A DNA stretch of 64,000 nt from Chondrosia reniformis (lineage: Eukaryota > Porifera > Demospongiae > Chondrillida > Chondrillidae): positions 2,006,501 through 2,070,500 of the forward strand of contig OX359189.1 of assembly GCA_947172415.1 (NCBI GenBank). Direction: 5' to 3'. Positions 25,201 through 36,241 of this stretch are shown here, one piece after another (position 1 is the first letter of the stretch; each line of letters starts with the position of its first letter). The notes under the pieces were generated by a model. The model worked only from the letters and a program-made list of their open reading frames with translations, made no database searches and was not told where the DNA came from. The position numbers were made by a program, and so were the translations under genes.

Positions 25201-28200
25201 AATTAAGCAAGTGAATTTACAGTTTGACGATTCTTGTCCTAATGAACTGATCAGATCGTGCTTTATTGGTGTGTTATGTAACAGAACTGTAACAGATATA
25301 AGTCTTGAGGCCTCAAGTGAGTTTTGTGAATTTTTGTGTTAATTCAATTAGTGAACTTATAGCAACCTAATAGCTGTAAGTAATATTCTGTACAGTATAC
25401 TATACTCATCAATGTATTCTCTACTTCATTATTAGGTGTTTCATTGGACTCTGAAGACTTTCCTTTTCCTGAACATTGTGTTTATGTTCAGTGCACACTC
25501 AAACTAGACCTCCCTCCACAGACATGGTGTAAAGTGTTGTGTAGTTTGGCTAAAGATGAATACTTGAAGGAGCTAACACTATCACTCTATTGTAGCAAAG
25601 TATGTACATCAATCAATCCTACATATAATTATTTGATCATTAGATATTTAAATGGCTAGGATAAACACACTTACACTGTTTATAATCAGTTTATATTTGG
25701 GGACATCATATTGTGTATATTATACTTACATGCATATGTACATGCATACTTGGTACGTAGTTGTAAGATTGCACTGATATTTCTGTGTCAATTCTATTAT
25801 TGATGGTCTTAGTGAAGTGCCAAGTAAGTATCAGATATACAATATACGTAGTACTCAAAGTTACGTATATTACGTTCAGCTACCACCATTTGTAGTTCAC
25901 AGGTAGTATTGCACAGGTAAGCTTAGTCTGATGAAATCAGACCTTATTGACTGTGTGATAAGGTCTGACAACTTACCCTCGATTTTCGGTTGCTGAAGAG
26001 GCGTGTGCAATTGACCTCAATTAACACGTGCACGTGTTATTCTAGTCACCCATACATAAGCTACGTAGGTGCAACACGAGAATGTGATTAAGGTACACAA
26101 ACAGTGATGGTAAACCTAATTCACTAATTTTGTTTCATAAATATACTTATGTAACTCACTGTGTATTGTTGATTGTATACGTCAGAGAACATACGTATGC
26201 ATGAACAGACTGTGGGTTAATCTAAGGAAGCTACTGGTGGAGTTTATTACTCAACATCATTATGTATTTAGACATCATCCTGTGATGAATGCAAATGTGA
26301 CTCGGTGGAAAGGTCCTTGAGGGAGAACCCATCACTGAAGACAGTGAAATTGGGAATCCTCTCCCCTTGTCCCAAAGAACTGACTAGATCATGCTTGATT
26401 GGTGTATTACATAACCAGACTATGACAGATGTCAACATTGATGCCTATGGTGAGTACTACTTATTTGTACACTACATCAATATACAGTATACATACATAC
26501 GAAAGTATAAATTCATTGATACACGTTTTCACCTAATGTGTTGTACAGTTACACAGTTTAGTCAGTAAAGGTTCCGACTGATTACTGTGTGACAGTTCAA
26601 TGTTGTCCATTAAATAGTGCAATTTGTATTTTGCTATGTAAATGTATGAGAATGTAACTGGTCACACAATAAAGCCCTTGTGTGTATATATTTATAAGTA
26701 GCACACAGTGCAAGTTACAAAGAGATAGATGCTCTATATACATTAATATGCTAGGGATTGCTAGGGAAGTAGGGATTGATGCGCCCAAACATAGAAGTGA
26801 TGTGTACAGATAAGTTTCAGTATGCCACTTCTGCAATGTTAGCCTTACCATATGATCACTTTCTTGTTTCGTTACTTTTTCTAGATGTGCCAATCACTGT
26901 TATAGTGCCATCCCTACTTTTAACTTCATTTTTGAATGTTTTTATTTAACTTGTATTGCCCCTTTTTCTAGTTATAACATCTTTCGAACATATTCTTGGC
27001 GAAAACTCGAAATAAAGTAGCAGATTCATAGACGATATAAGCTAGAGTTCTAAATTAAAAAATGGCGTCCGAAAAGATCCCAAATTTGTACAATAAGTTT
27101 TCTACCGTTCTTTAACATTCAGTTAAGGATATTAAAGGGTCCAAAATTGTTAAGAATACGACTGTATATAGGCCTTGCAAAGCGACTAAGAAATTCGATC
27201 GCGGGTGGCGGCAGTACTATAAATATATCTAACTCGAGTTACTTATTTTATATACAGAGAATTTGAAACTTAATTAAAAAATGGCGTTCAAAGAGGCCCT
27301 AAATTTGGAACTTTCAAAAGTAACACGCTTCGGATGGGGCGCGTTGAAATCTAGGGTAGCCTATTCCCTAGTTCGGAAACATTCACAACGATTTAGTATT
27401 TGTATGTACCTGCGTAAGTTCGTATGTTAGCGCTAGCTCATTTGAAAAAAGAAGAAGAAGAAAAAATGAGGAATTTCAGAATTTGGCCTATTTCGGTTTT
27501 ACCACTTTGCGAAGGTTGTAGAGCATCGAAACATATTTTGGCTTTTAGAAAAGCATGCAAAAACGACTGCAAACACTCAAATATAACCGATCGTTGTTGA
27601 ATTACGAAGTGTTAATTGATAATACATTAGATAGGGCGGCCATGTTTTTTTTTCGGCCATCCCTACTTATAGAGTACTACCGTACTCTATGATACCGTAC
27701 TCTATGATAAAATGTTCCATGAAACAATGATGTGCTGTATAGTGAATAGTAATCTTCTTTGCTTTTACTGTTTTATTATATCCTCTTACATTAGACTGTT
27801 CAATTGGTAATGAAGATTTAATTCTACCCGAGCAATGTGAGATGACATGTGTCAAGTGCTCACTTGATCTAAAACTCACTGTTCAGCAGTGGAGTGAAGT
27901 GTTGTGTTATCTTGGAAAGGCTAAACATTTAGAGGATCTTGCACTCTGGTTGAGGTATTCCTCTGAGGTGAGTCCAGTAGCATGTTTATGTAGTGTGTAA
28001 TATGTGATGAGATGATAAGCTTTCCTTAGCAATTAATTATTATTTCAGGATGTTTAGATCCGTAGACCATCATCAGCTGTACTTGATCAGGTACTGTTGT
28101 ATACTGAATGTGTAGTATGTATTTGTCTACTACGTACGTATTTGTTAAGGAAAACTGACTGACTAGTGATTGACATAGTGTTACCATCTGATTCCTATTG

Positions 28201-31200
28201 AAGTTGTGTACATCATTTTAATAAGAAAGAAATTTAATTATAATAATAAGTACGTATGTATAAATCCTGTTGCCTCTCTCCTTCTCTTGGGCATATCTCT
28301 CTATATATAGAATGATAGACTTGTAATGTAACCAGTATATATATGTATGTTAAGTTTGTTATGTTTCTTTGTTCTTTATGACTTACAGTACAAGAGATTG
28401 GTATGTAGTGAGTGTCAGTATTGATATGTATACTGTGTCTTATTCTCCCTCTGTAGTCAAGTGACATTGGTAAATATTGTAGTAAAGTTAAGCAAGTGTG
28501 CAAAATGTTCAAGTGTAAAAAGGTGGACATGCACTTGTGGTCTGATGTGAGTTATGATTGTATGGATCTTAAACATTTGTGTCATATAGTTATATGTACA
28601 GTTTTGATTAAAACACTTAGCCATGTTACACAAATGTGCACACAAGTGGAATAGTCATATGTGAGTACAGTATGTATACTCACACCAGTATGACACTGTA
28701 CAGGTGCTCAACAGAGTAGTTTCCAATTGATATATATCATCAAATGTCTACTGTATACTTGCTGTGTAGCTCTGGAACCTTCTTTAAACTTTTCCTTACC
28801 TCAATCAACCTCAATAGCTCAATAATGATTAATGTTGTTGGACTTAGTGGAAGTAACTTGTATAGTATATGCTACTTATTGTACACATACGTAGGATCTG
28901 AGTGAATATAGTTATTGGAGTCATTAGCCTAAGGGTTATTAGAAACATGTACGTAAATGTAATGTACAAATAATGAAAGAAAATGAGACAGTGATAATAG
29001 GCTATTAAATTAGTTTAGTAATGGTATTGTACACCAGTAGTGATAGTGTGTGTATAATCCACCTCTCACTTGTCACATGTTGTTAGGTAGTGTATTATGT
29101 CAATATGTCCAGTGACTAAGGTAACTCTTCCTTTCTAGACACTAACTGACATTGCCTGTGCTGTGTTGGAAGGTTTGTCAGAGAACACTAATGAGATTAA
29201 ATTTACCCTGGACTGCAGTTGGTATATTAACATGCGTAACACAGTCAAGTCTAAGCTACCACCCAACATGTCAGAGATGTTCACATGGGAGAATAAGAAA
29301 TGTACCTTAAAACCTCTTCACACTAGAAACTCATTAGGTGAGTAGTTGTAACTATACATTCTCTGAATACACAATGTTGGTAGATACTGTACAAGTATAC
29401 ACTGTATATTGTAAAGAGGAATGTCCTTGTGAGAATCACTTGGAGGGTGTGTATGTATGTGGGTGTGTCCAAATATGGAAGTTATGTCCCATATCCTGTG
29501 TTTCACTAGAGCTCATTTAGAATGTACTTGGAGATCAGTAGTTTATAAAGTAATGTTTATTGTATTTCAGTAGCTGCTTCATCAGGAGAGTCAAACCTTC
29601 CTTCTGTACCCGCTAGAGACAGTCCAAATATGGAAGAGAATGCTTCAGGTGAGTCATCTAATGATGTTTGATCTAATTAATACGGATTTACTGTAACACT
29701 AGCTAGTCAAACATGTTTATAAGTTGAAGTGAGTACTTGTGGAATGTTCATATTGTTCACTCTCTATTAGTAATAACTACATACAAGATAAACCCTTTGT
29801 ATATTCATGTACCGGATCAACTGCATGGATATCCAGGTTCTTAATAAGACCTTTCTTTCTCTGAGTATATGGAACTGTTGCAAACACCAATATATGGTTT
29901 GCAGTTCAATTTGGTAATCCTAGAACTAGAAATACTAGACACTGGAATGTATTATATTTAGTATAGTCATGTTACAAGGTTGTTAAAGTTGGTATTAAAG
30001 TAACATTTCAAGAGTTTAAAACATTTCTCATGTTTCTACACAAATTCTCACACTCATGTCACTGATTAGATAGTGTACATCAATATGGTCAAGAGTATGC
30101 AATATATGTAGTATATATTGACTGTACATAGTATTTGTATTTATATTGGTTTGAAGGTCATGTGTACCTATATAATTGTGGTGCTGTCTACTGTACATAG
30201 GATTGAATCACGATACTGTACATCAGTACAACAATACTGTATATAATATGAAAAATCTAAGATACCATTTTCCTACATGCTATACATCCTCATCTAAAAC
30301 TCTGTACGTAGATTTGAATTATGTATAAATAAATATAGAAAATGGTATGTAGATTATTCATTAGTATTTTAAAGGTGATTCAGCTCAGGTCACAGCACTC
30401 AGTAATACCATCCTTCCAATGAATATAATGAGTAATGAAGGAAATACTCTTCACTTGTCCACAGGTACCAAATCGAAGAGGAAACAGAAAGATAAGAAGA
30501 CCTCACGGACCCACCAACCAAGTAAGAACAATCTATGTATGTACATTTAGTATTTCCATTATTACTCAAAGTCCTAACAAGACAGGTTCAGTAATATAAC
30601 TTGTACTGTATCTAATAGAATCCAAAAGAAAGAGAGTACAGCCTCACTCACCCTCTCCTGAGGAGGATGGTAGCAGTAGTGGATCCAACAGTAGTGGATC
30701 CAACAGTAGTGGATCCAACAGTAGTGATGATAGAATGACTGGACCAGTGAAAGGAGACAGTAGTGAAGTAGATGGTAAGTATCAGTCATGTAGTGTATTG
30801 TGTAGTTGTTGTATTTGTGAACTGTGTTAATCTCATTCCTTCAACAGGTTCTAGTTCTGAACAGACAAAGAAGACAAAGAAAAGTCAATCCCCGTCCAAG
30901 TTAGCTAAAAGACGTGACAGAATGAAGATTGACACTGTTCCCCAATCTAGTGAGAATGATACTGTATTCTGTTGTTGCATACTGCAATGTGTTCCTCGTG
31001 TGGTGGTGGGCATTAAAAGGAAGTTGACACTTTGAGATCTTGTAGTACTGTCTCATGAATATTGTTATGTGGCTATGAATATAATATTGTTATGTGGCTA
31101 TGAATATAATATTGTTATGTGGCTATGAATATTATTTGACTTTCCTTCAAATAGGATATATTCATAGTTATTGGCTAACGGATATTGTTACATGTGACAT

Positions 31201-34200
31201 GTTACATCCAAGCTAACATTTTACAATTTAATAACTACTAATGGAATTATTAGCTAAATATTAAACATTATAATGCTAGTCCCTCTGTTACTTCATAGAA
31301 CCTATTTGTCTTATTGTGTAACCTCCAAATAAGGACAGCCTATACATAAAGAGCACTACCACTTGTCCCAAGGTGTCCTTACATGGAGGTTTCACTGTAA
31401 AACATACTGTAAAACCATTAATATACAGTATTGATTATAAATAACTTGACCACTTTTTTGAGTGCAACATCTTGCATGTCCATTATATTTAGCGTTTTGT
31501 TGTACATATAAGTGTACTTGTTCCACACTACTGCACATGCGTAATAATAGACATTTTAGTAACCATAAATGTCAGTGCATGGTATTGCATTGCTAATTTC
31601 ACTAACATTAATGGCACAATGATATTATTGGTTTTACAGTACACCTTTCTTCAGTAGGTGGTCCGTCAGGGACACACCCTCCTTCAGTAGGTGGTCCATC
31701 AGGGACACACCCTCCTTCAGTAGGTGGTCCATCAGGGACACACCCTCCTTCAGTAGGTGGTCCATCAGGGACACACCCTCCTTCAGCAGGTGATCCATCA
31801 GGGACACACCTTTCTTCAGTAGGTGGTCCATCAGTGACACACCCTCCTTCAGTAGGTTGTCCATCAGGGACACACCCTCCTTCAGTAGGTGGTCCATCAG
31901 TGACACACCCTCCTTCAGTAGGTTGTCCATCAGTGACACACCCTCCTTCAGTAGGTTGTCCATCAGGGACACACCCTCCTTCAGTAGGTGGTCCATCATG
32001 GACACACCCTCTTTCAGTAGGTGGTCCATCAGGGACACACCCTCCTTCAGTAGGAGGTCCATCAGGGACACACCTTTCTTCAGTAGGTGGTCCATCAGTG
32101 ACACACCCTCCTTCAGTAGGTTGTCCATCAGGGACACACCCTCCTTCAGTAGGTTGTCCATCAGGGACACACCCTCCTTCAGTAGGTGGTCCATCAGGGA
32201 CACACCCTCCTTCAGTAGGTGGTCCATCAGGGACACACCCTCCTTCAGTAGGTGGTCCATCAAGGACACACCGTCCTTCAGTAGGTGGTCCATCAGGGAC
32301 ACACCCTCCTTCAGTAGGTGGTCCATCAGGGACACACCCTCCTTCAGCAGGTGATCCATCAGGGACACACCTTTCTTCAGTAGGTGGTCCATCAGTGACA
32401 CACCCTCCTTCAGTAGGTTGTCCATCAGGGACACACCCTCCTTCAGTAGGTGGTCCATCAGTGACACACCCTCCTTCAGTAGGTTGTCCATCAGTGACAC
32501 ACCCTCCTTCAGTAGGTTGTCCATCAGGGACACACCCTCCTTCAGTAGGTGGTCCATCATGGACACACCCTCCTTCAGTAGGTGGTCCATCAGGGACACA
32601 CCCTCCTTCAGTAGGTGGTCCATCAGGGACACACCTTTCTTCAGTAGGTGGTCCATCAGTGACACACCCTCCTTCAGTAGGTTGTCCATCAGGGACACAC
32701 CCTCCTTCAGTAGGTTGTCCATCAGGGACACACCCTCCTTCAGTAGGTGGTCCATCAGGGACACACCCTCCTTCAGTAGGTGGTCCATCAGGGACACACC
32801 CTCCTTCAGTAGGTGGTCCATCAAGGACACACCGTCCTTCAGGAGCTGGTCCATCAGGGACACACCCTCCTTCAGTAGGTGGTCCATCAGGGACACACCC
32901 TCCTTCAGTATATACAAAGAGTAAGTCATACATATATATACCTATTTAAATGTGAAATCAATATACGTAGAGACGCTTTCGGTGCAGACTGATTTTCCTA
33001 TACTAAAGGGGATAAAGGGGCAAGCCTTCATTAATTTTGGATAAGGATGTAGTTACTGTAGTAAGCTTTCTCTGTGCCAACCAGCTATTTTCCAGAAGTC
33101 TTGTTCATCCTGTGTAGGCCATGTACGTATGTATGATTTTACAAGCATGTATGAGAGTGTGTTACTGTATTTCACTCTATGTAGAACCACCTAAGAAAAG
33201 AAAGCAACAGTCTTCCTTTCACTCTCCTCCTCAATCTGCACCTGATCAGAAAAGGAAAGATAGTACAAGAGGTAAATAATACACATAAAATATGGTAGTA
33301 CTCTCTCTAGTAGAAATAACATGAAAACAGTAATTTGAGTTAAAAGCCTGGTTGGGGCTACCTTCCCCAACTGGGTGGGGCTACCTTACTCAACTGGGTG
33401 GGGCTGCCTTACTCAACTGGGTGGGGCTGCCTTACTCAACTGGGTGGGGCTACCTTCCCCAACTGGGTGGGGCTACTCAAATTTCAATGATTTTGCATCC
33501 TCAAAATTTTATAGAGGTAAAAAGGAAGCAAGCTTATAGCTTGCCATTTGCAAATACGTACATATGTACATGTACATATATTTATAATAATTATGAACCT
33601 TTTTATTAACCTCCAAAATAAGGGCTTATACAGTAAATAATTTTGAAGCTTGAATCATAGTCCCTCATTGTTGACTATAAAGAACTTAAATAGTATTAGT
33701 TAAGTAGATTCTTGATAGAACTTGTTTTGTCTGCTTATGTAGGTAAATCAAAGAAAATCAGCAGCCAGAGTAAATCAGCTTCTCTCAGTTCTGTGTCAGA
33801 TAAAGAAGAAAGTAACTCAGGTATGTAAATTGTCAGAATCAAGTTAGTGTGTTATGTCATTCATAAATCAACAGTAGTTTGATTTTATATACTCACAAGC
33901 TTGATGGGGTTGCTACGTATAATGTGACATGAGATGATGTGTGTTGTGTGTTTCATTTGATTTTCTGCTATAGAAACATAATAAATCACTAGACACAGAT
34001 AGAGCCTCATTTGATGTGCTGATATTGCCTGTGACTCCTGCTTCTGTCTCATTTTCCTCTTCTTCATTGTTTTCTTGGGAGCTCTTATTATCTATGTCAC
34101 TTTTTGAACTTGAGGCAGTCTTGAACTCTGTATATACCATTATAGAGGCTTTGAATTCGTGTTTGTCAGTCTTCAGAGCAATCAGGCCTAGGTGTGCCTC

Positions 34201-34967
34201 TACTTGTTGCATTGGTCCATTCACCAGAACGTTGTGCTGCCTTGCTATATATAACAGGCAGTCTAAGACTCTTATGGACAGTGAATATGGAAGGACCAGG
34301 ACCAAGCAAGTATCCTTCTTCAAAATCTTGTAAATATTATTTCATTGACAGTGTCCATACTGAAGGCAGCAGTTGTCGTAAAATTGTTATCATTATGCTG
34401 TTTCTGATTATGCAATGTCTCAACATGGCAATGTCGTAAATATTATTAAGCGTACCATATGACATGTTCAATGTCTTGAATATAATTAAATGTACCCTAC
34501 TAATGTACATACCTACGTATTCCAGCATTATGTCTTATCACTATTTGTGCCAAGATAAAAGTATCAAACAAGATAGTGATCATGTGGAAAGACTGATCTA
34601 CAGAAGTAGCCCTTACATATCACTAGTTTAGCTGAAGTAGGGATGATTATACCAAATCATATAAATAATGTGTATGGTTAAGCTTAAATTTCAGTATGTC
34701 ACTTCTGAATGGTCAAACAAAAACGGTTTTGCTTTGATACTTTTCCAAATGGAATGTTTTTACTAAACTTTTACATATAATAAACTACAGTATTGCATAT
34801 AAAATATGAAGTGTTACTTTATCCATATACGTAGTTTAAAGAGCCTTCATGTTTAATTAAGCAGCAATTAAACTTTTATCCATCTATATGTAATAGGTTC
34901 TAAGAAACAGGAATTAGTAGACATGGACAAAAAATCAAAAGCCAAATCCTCTTTGAAACCTAAATGA
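16247..34967 (+). CDS. NLR-1: giant death-fold / CARD-like / NACHT / LRR receptor with repeat tails
   Basis: Intracellular NLR-type sensor, 29 exons, 7362 nt, about 2453 aa. Exons: 16247-16271, 16335-16622, 17186-18037, 18111-18167, 18261-18431, 18509-18610, 18972-19049, 19198-19254, 19969-20280, 20389-20490, 20935-21200, 21472-23137, 23349-23536, 23648-23795, 24420-24580, 25142-25316, 25436-25599, 26272-26449, 27795-27967, 28457-28546, 29139-29337, 29571-29648, 30465-30521, 30619-30774, 30848-30949, 31640-32920, 33185-33271, 33743-33820, 34897-34967 (stop TGA). Every join keeps phase. Order: death-fold domain (about 10-95), 11-aa Pro/Gly repeats (115-370), basic/Ser exons with NLS-like patches, CARD-like exon (544-647), NACHT (about 860-1325), LRR-like exon pairs (to about 1817), then a C-terminal tail with basic exons and a second array (1949-2375). 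The tail is unusual for an NLR. The start codon (MNRESKVR) is the least certain part; alternative splicing of the phase-1 cassettes is likely. Confidence 0.8.
16335..16622 (+). CDS. NLR-1 N-terminal death-fold exon
   Basis: Second exon of NLR-1, about 96 residues. The pattern FESKLRTHLKDLVNWKEV, LGIPLKKY, AFFKCLLHWVD and TWSELFDALRE has the helix spacing and conserved W/L positions of a DEATH-family domain (the central ALLHWxxx... motif). Such domains recruit adaptors by homotypic interaction. The paralogous exon in NLR-2 is 40115-40405. Confidence 0.8.
17243..18010 (+). repeat. 33-bp coding minisatellite, N-terminal array of NLR-1
   Basis: About 23 units of a 33-bp repeat encoding PSGTHPPSVGG with A/V and G/W substitutions, entirely inside exon 17186-18037. 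The same DNA is also open in another plus frame (RDTPSFSRWSI) and on the minus strand (LLKEGVSLMDH), a result of the unit composition. Only the PSGTHPPSVGG frame is consistent with both splice phases. The product would be a disordered Pro/Gly/Ser/Thr spacer. Confidence 0.9.
19969..20280 (+). CDS. NLR-1 CARD-like exon, absent from NLR-2
   Basis: A 104-residue phase-1 exon (DLSEDDVRGFLQDKN ... FHKYMKDFCDVKSIASSL ... ADIWFDILFSEGS ... KLAKKIDNFLLT) with the length and helical amphipathic pattern of a CARD or other death-fold domain. NLRs use CARDs for filament-type signalling. The assignment is by pattern only; structure prediction would settle it. Positions equivalent to it in NLR-2 hold a Penelope-like retroelement instead. 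Confidence 0.55.
21472..23137 (+). CDS. NLR-1 NACHT exon
   Basis: A single 555-codon exon carries the complete NACHT ATPase and following helical domains. Walker A is GAPGCGKTTLSRK (about residue 860), Walker B LVLDGYDEIS (about 939) with the extra acidic residue typical of NACHT, sensor I region CDIVITSRPVT, and PVILQIVCRVQEYLG and TMSGIYNMYI of the winged-helix segment, followed by FTHKTVQEALAAVYVA, a conserved motif at the end of many NLR NACHT modules. No stop or frameshift, so the ATPase should be functional. Paralogous to 45272-46940 in NLR-2 at about 60 percent protein identity by eye. Confidence 0.95.
23349..29337 (+). CDS. NLR-1 LRR-like ligand-sensing exon series
   Basis: Exons 23349-23536, 23648-23795, 24420-24580, 25142-25316, 25436-25599, 26272-26449, 27795-27967, 28457-28546 and 29139-29337. 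Two exon types alternate: type A (for example PFPEHCVYVQCTLKLDLPPQ ... EYLKELTLSL) and type B (CDSVERSLRENPSLKTVKL ... PKELTRSCLIGVL). Both show LxxLxL spacing of leucine-rich repeats. Type A exons are phase 1-0, type B phase 0-1, so an A+B pair can be added or lost without a frameshift. Confidence 0.75.
23910..24286. mobile_element. Inverted-repeat element in an NLR-1 intron
   Basis: Left end gtcacacctcagtataac and right end inverted equivalent (tttactgaggtttgac) about 370 bp apart. The equivalent NLR-2 intron (47768-47885) is only 118 bp and lacks it, supporting an insertion. Pogo/Tc1-like ends; no transposase seen. Confidence 0.6.
24773..24954. mobile_element. MITE with TA target duplication and an empty paralogous site
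   Basis: Inverted ends ccgtaattcgggaaattttc and gaaaatttcccgaactacgg flanked by TA on both sides; additional inverted repeats inside. At the paralogous site in NLR-2 (about 48457) the sequence reads straight through (gattgtatgcc) with a single TA, an empty site. This fits a Tc1/mariner-type non-autonomous element. Confidence 0.8.
25924..26062. mobile_element. Small insertion with TAAGCT duplication
   Basis: A sequence of about 139 bp absent from the matching NLR-2 intron (empty site near 50276). TAAGCT at 25918-25923 is repeated at 26057-26062. The insert contains a stem of agaccttat and ataaggtct (25945-25980 region). The element class is not recognised. Confidence 0.55.
26741..27713. repeat. 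Repeat-derived block in an NLR-1 intron
   Basis: About 970 bp that interrupts colinearity with the NLR-2 paralogous introns. Contains several copies of ccatccctac or its complement (26908, 27658, 26755 region) and ends in atccctacttatagagtact. The same end occurs at 60868-60905, and part of it (aagtagggat ... tttcagtatg) near 34636-34700. No ORF of note. Probably a degenerate non-autonomous transposon. Confidence 0.5.
29571..34967 (+). CDS. NLR-1 C-terminal tail: basic exons, Ser/Gly exons and second array
   Basis: Exons 29571-29648, 30465-30521 (GTKSKRKQKDKKTSRTHQP), 30619-30774 (SPEEDGSSSGSN repeats), 30848-30949, 31640-32920 (array), 33185-33271 (PPKKRKQQSSFHS), 33743-33820 and 34897-34967. 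Four of these are near copies of exons 18111-18167, 18261-18431, 18509-18610 and 18972-19049 on the N-terminal side of the same gene. All are phase 1-1, so they can be skipped or shuffled. The many lysine/arginine clusters look like nuclear localisation signals, but that is inference. Confidence 0.7.
31320..31410. repeat. Dispersed 80-bp hairpin repeat (copy 1)
   Basis: aacctccaaataaggacag ... ggtgtccttacatggaggtt forms an inverted repeat of about 17 bp around the conserved centre aaagagcactaccacttgtc. Further copies at 44515-44600, 62005-62095 and 63440-63525. The copies at 31320 and 62005 are at paralogous places; 44515 and 63440 are independent. A very small MITE is likely. Confidence 0.65.
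31647..32910 (+). repeat. 33-bp coding minisatellite, C-terminal array of NLR-1
   Basis: About 38 units of the same PSGTHPPSVGG-coding repeat as in the N-terminal array, inside exon 31640-32920. A higher-order copy of 17 units (561 bp) is visible: the order of unit variants from about 31857 is repeated from about 32418. The exon stays in phase across 1281 nt. Confidence 0.95.
33340..33480. repeat. 24-bp tandem repeat in an NLR-1 intron
   Basis: About five to six units of gggtggggctaccttccccaact and the variant gggctgccttactcaact. The paralogous intron of NLR-2 has a shorter version at 63213-63310. The ORF MGLPSPTGWGY is an artefact of the array. Confidence 0.85.
33913..34323 (-). CDS. Possible antisense ORF nested in the last NLR-1 introns
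   Basis: A 136-codon minus-strand ORF with a region that looks like real protein (LDCLLYIARQHNVLVNG, HLGLIALKTDKHEF) followed by an acidic low-complexity stretch (SSQENNEEEENETEAG). The distal part is conserved and still open at 63880-64000, the same place in NLR-2. I do not recognise the family. It may be an exon of a nested gene, a retrocopy fragment or chance; the ATG is not supported. Confidence 0.3.
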   Translation of the reverse strand: MKKDTCLVLVLPYSLSIRVLDCLLYIARQHNVLVNGPMQQVEAHLGLIALKTDKHEFKASIMVYTEFKTASSSKSDIDNKSSQENNEEEENETEAGVTGNISTSNEALSVSSDLLCFYSRKSNETHNTHHLMSHYT

Positions 34968-35368
34968 AGGAGAAGATTCTACCTTGAGTGAATGTACACT
35001 TTTCATACATTTTTAGTTTTAAGTAGTAAACCATTTTACAGTACATGCATACGTATATTATAAGGTGTACACAATCCTTAGGTTAGTTAGTTAATAAGTT
35101 ATTTATGTATCTCCTCCACTGGAGTTTGTACGTTACTCAATTTGTATGTAATAGTTTTCTTTATCAACAACTTTTGAGCATCTACGTACGTGTATAGAGA
35201 TGCAGTCAATTTTTGTGATTTTTGTACATTTTTACTGAAGGCTCTTCTTCGATGTATTTATTGTGTTTGTTTATAAATACAGTATGTAATCTATATTGTT
35301 TGGTTATAAAGGGTAAGTCCTGCTAGATCATACACTTGCCACATACTGTACAAAAGAGCCCAACTCGA
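34968..35368. other. Spacer after NLR-1
   Basis: AT-rich 3' flank of NLR-1 up to the duplicated ERM 3' UTR fragment. Nothing coding is seen. Confidence 0.6.
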
Positions 35369-35494
35369 CAACTGTGGTTATGAAGTTTTACATTTAATTT
35401 GGCTCTTTGTTGTAGTGATGCTATTTTTCTGTTTGACAAGTTGTTTATTATTGTACATGAGAATATTCATATAATGTATCACATACGTACGTAC
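35369..35494. repeat. ERM 3' UTR fragment at the tandem-duplication junction
   Basis: Matches 11719-11839 of the ERM 3' region almost base for base (ttatgaagttttacatttaa ... cacatacgtac), then switches abruptly at about 35495 to the end of ERM exon 12 (agaagagctgcagaaacgg, equivalent to about 10781-10799). This fusion is the breakpoint of the tandem duplication. Confidence 0.9.
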
Positions 35495-35495
35495 G

Positions 35496-36241
35496 AGAAG
35501 AGCTGCAGAAACGGGTAAATGCATATGTACTGCATTACACTAGGTCTTAAAACTGATTACTTTAAGAATTATTTCTTTAGCTGGATGCACTCCTCATGTC
35601 TGTCCATACGTATCTGTAGTTGGACGAAGCTCACAAGAAGCAGATGGAGGATCTGAAAAAGTTACAAGACATCTCCTACATGCCCACCAGCAACTACACA
35701 CCTTACGGTGACGAGGAGAACACTGCTGGGGAGCAATCCCTTTCAATGGAGGGAGTGTCCAATATTGGCTCAGAGCTGGACAGACAGACCATGCAGGACA
35801 AAAATCAAAACATGGCTGACAGATTGAAGGTGAGCACTTGATCAGTTTGGCGCAGAAGTGGATTGAGCCTGCGATGCAACGTCATTCACTAAAGATCCTT
35901 CTAGAATGTCAAAATGTACTCTTAGTATGGTGTCCCATATGTGTCTGCAGTTGTTATATTGTTTGTCTAATAACTAAGCTATACGTATGTATGTTAAGTT
36001 ATCCTTTTGTAGTACTGTCAAGTATAATAATACATTATTATGGAGTTCAAGTATTCTCTATTTCCTTTCTTCACAGGCTCTGACAAAAGACTTACAGTCC
36101 ATAAGAGTTGAAGCTAAGGAGACCCAGGCTGACAAGATCCACGCAGAGAATGTGAAGAAAGGAGTAGACAAGTTTAAGACACTCAAGCAGATTCGACAGG
36201 GCAACACCAAGACTCGTGTTGAGTTGTTTGAAAACATGTAA
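35496..36241 (+). pseudogene. Duplicated 3' end of the ERM gene (end of exon 12, exons 13 and 14)
   Basis: Contains the last 19 bp of ERM exon 12 (to 35514), a full copy of exon 13 (35620-35829, identical amino acids) and exon 14 (36077-36241, same stop). No upstream FERM or helical exons exist in this copy, so it cannot make an ERM by itself. It is a passenger of the block duplication. The near-identity to 10781-11524 shows the copy is recent or conversion-homogenised. Confidence 0.9.

Noticed and set aside
17243..32910. Regular repeats considered as a CRISPR array
   Set aside because: Units are contiguous with no unique spacers, within exons of a eukaryotic gene.
31608..32933. 441- and 431-codon minus-strand ORFs over the NLR-1 array (also at 17234-17992, 40996-41715, 62533-62805)
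   Set aside because: Mirror frames of the 33-bp repeat. The plus PSGTHPPSVGG frame alone is bounded by splice sites of matching phase.
33352..33609. ORF MGLPSPTGWGYLTQLGG
   Set aside because: Translation of the 24-bp intronic repeat; no splice support.
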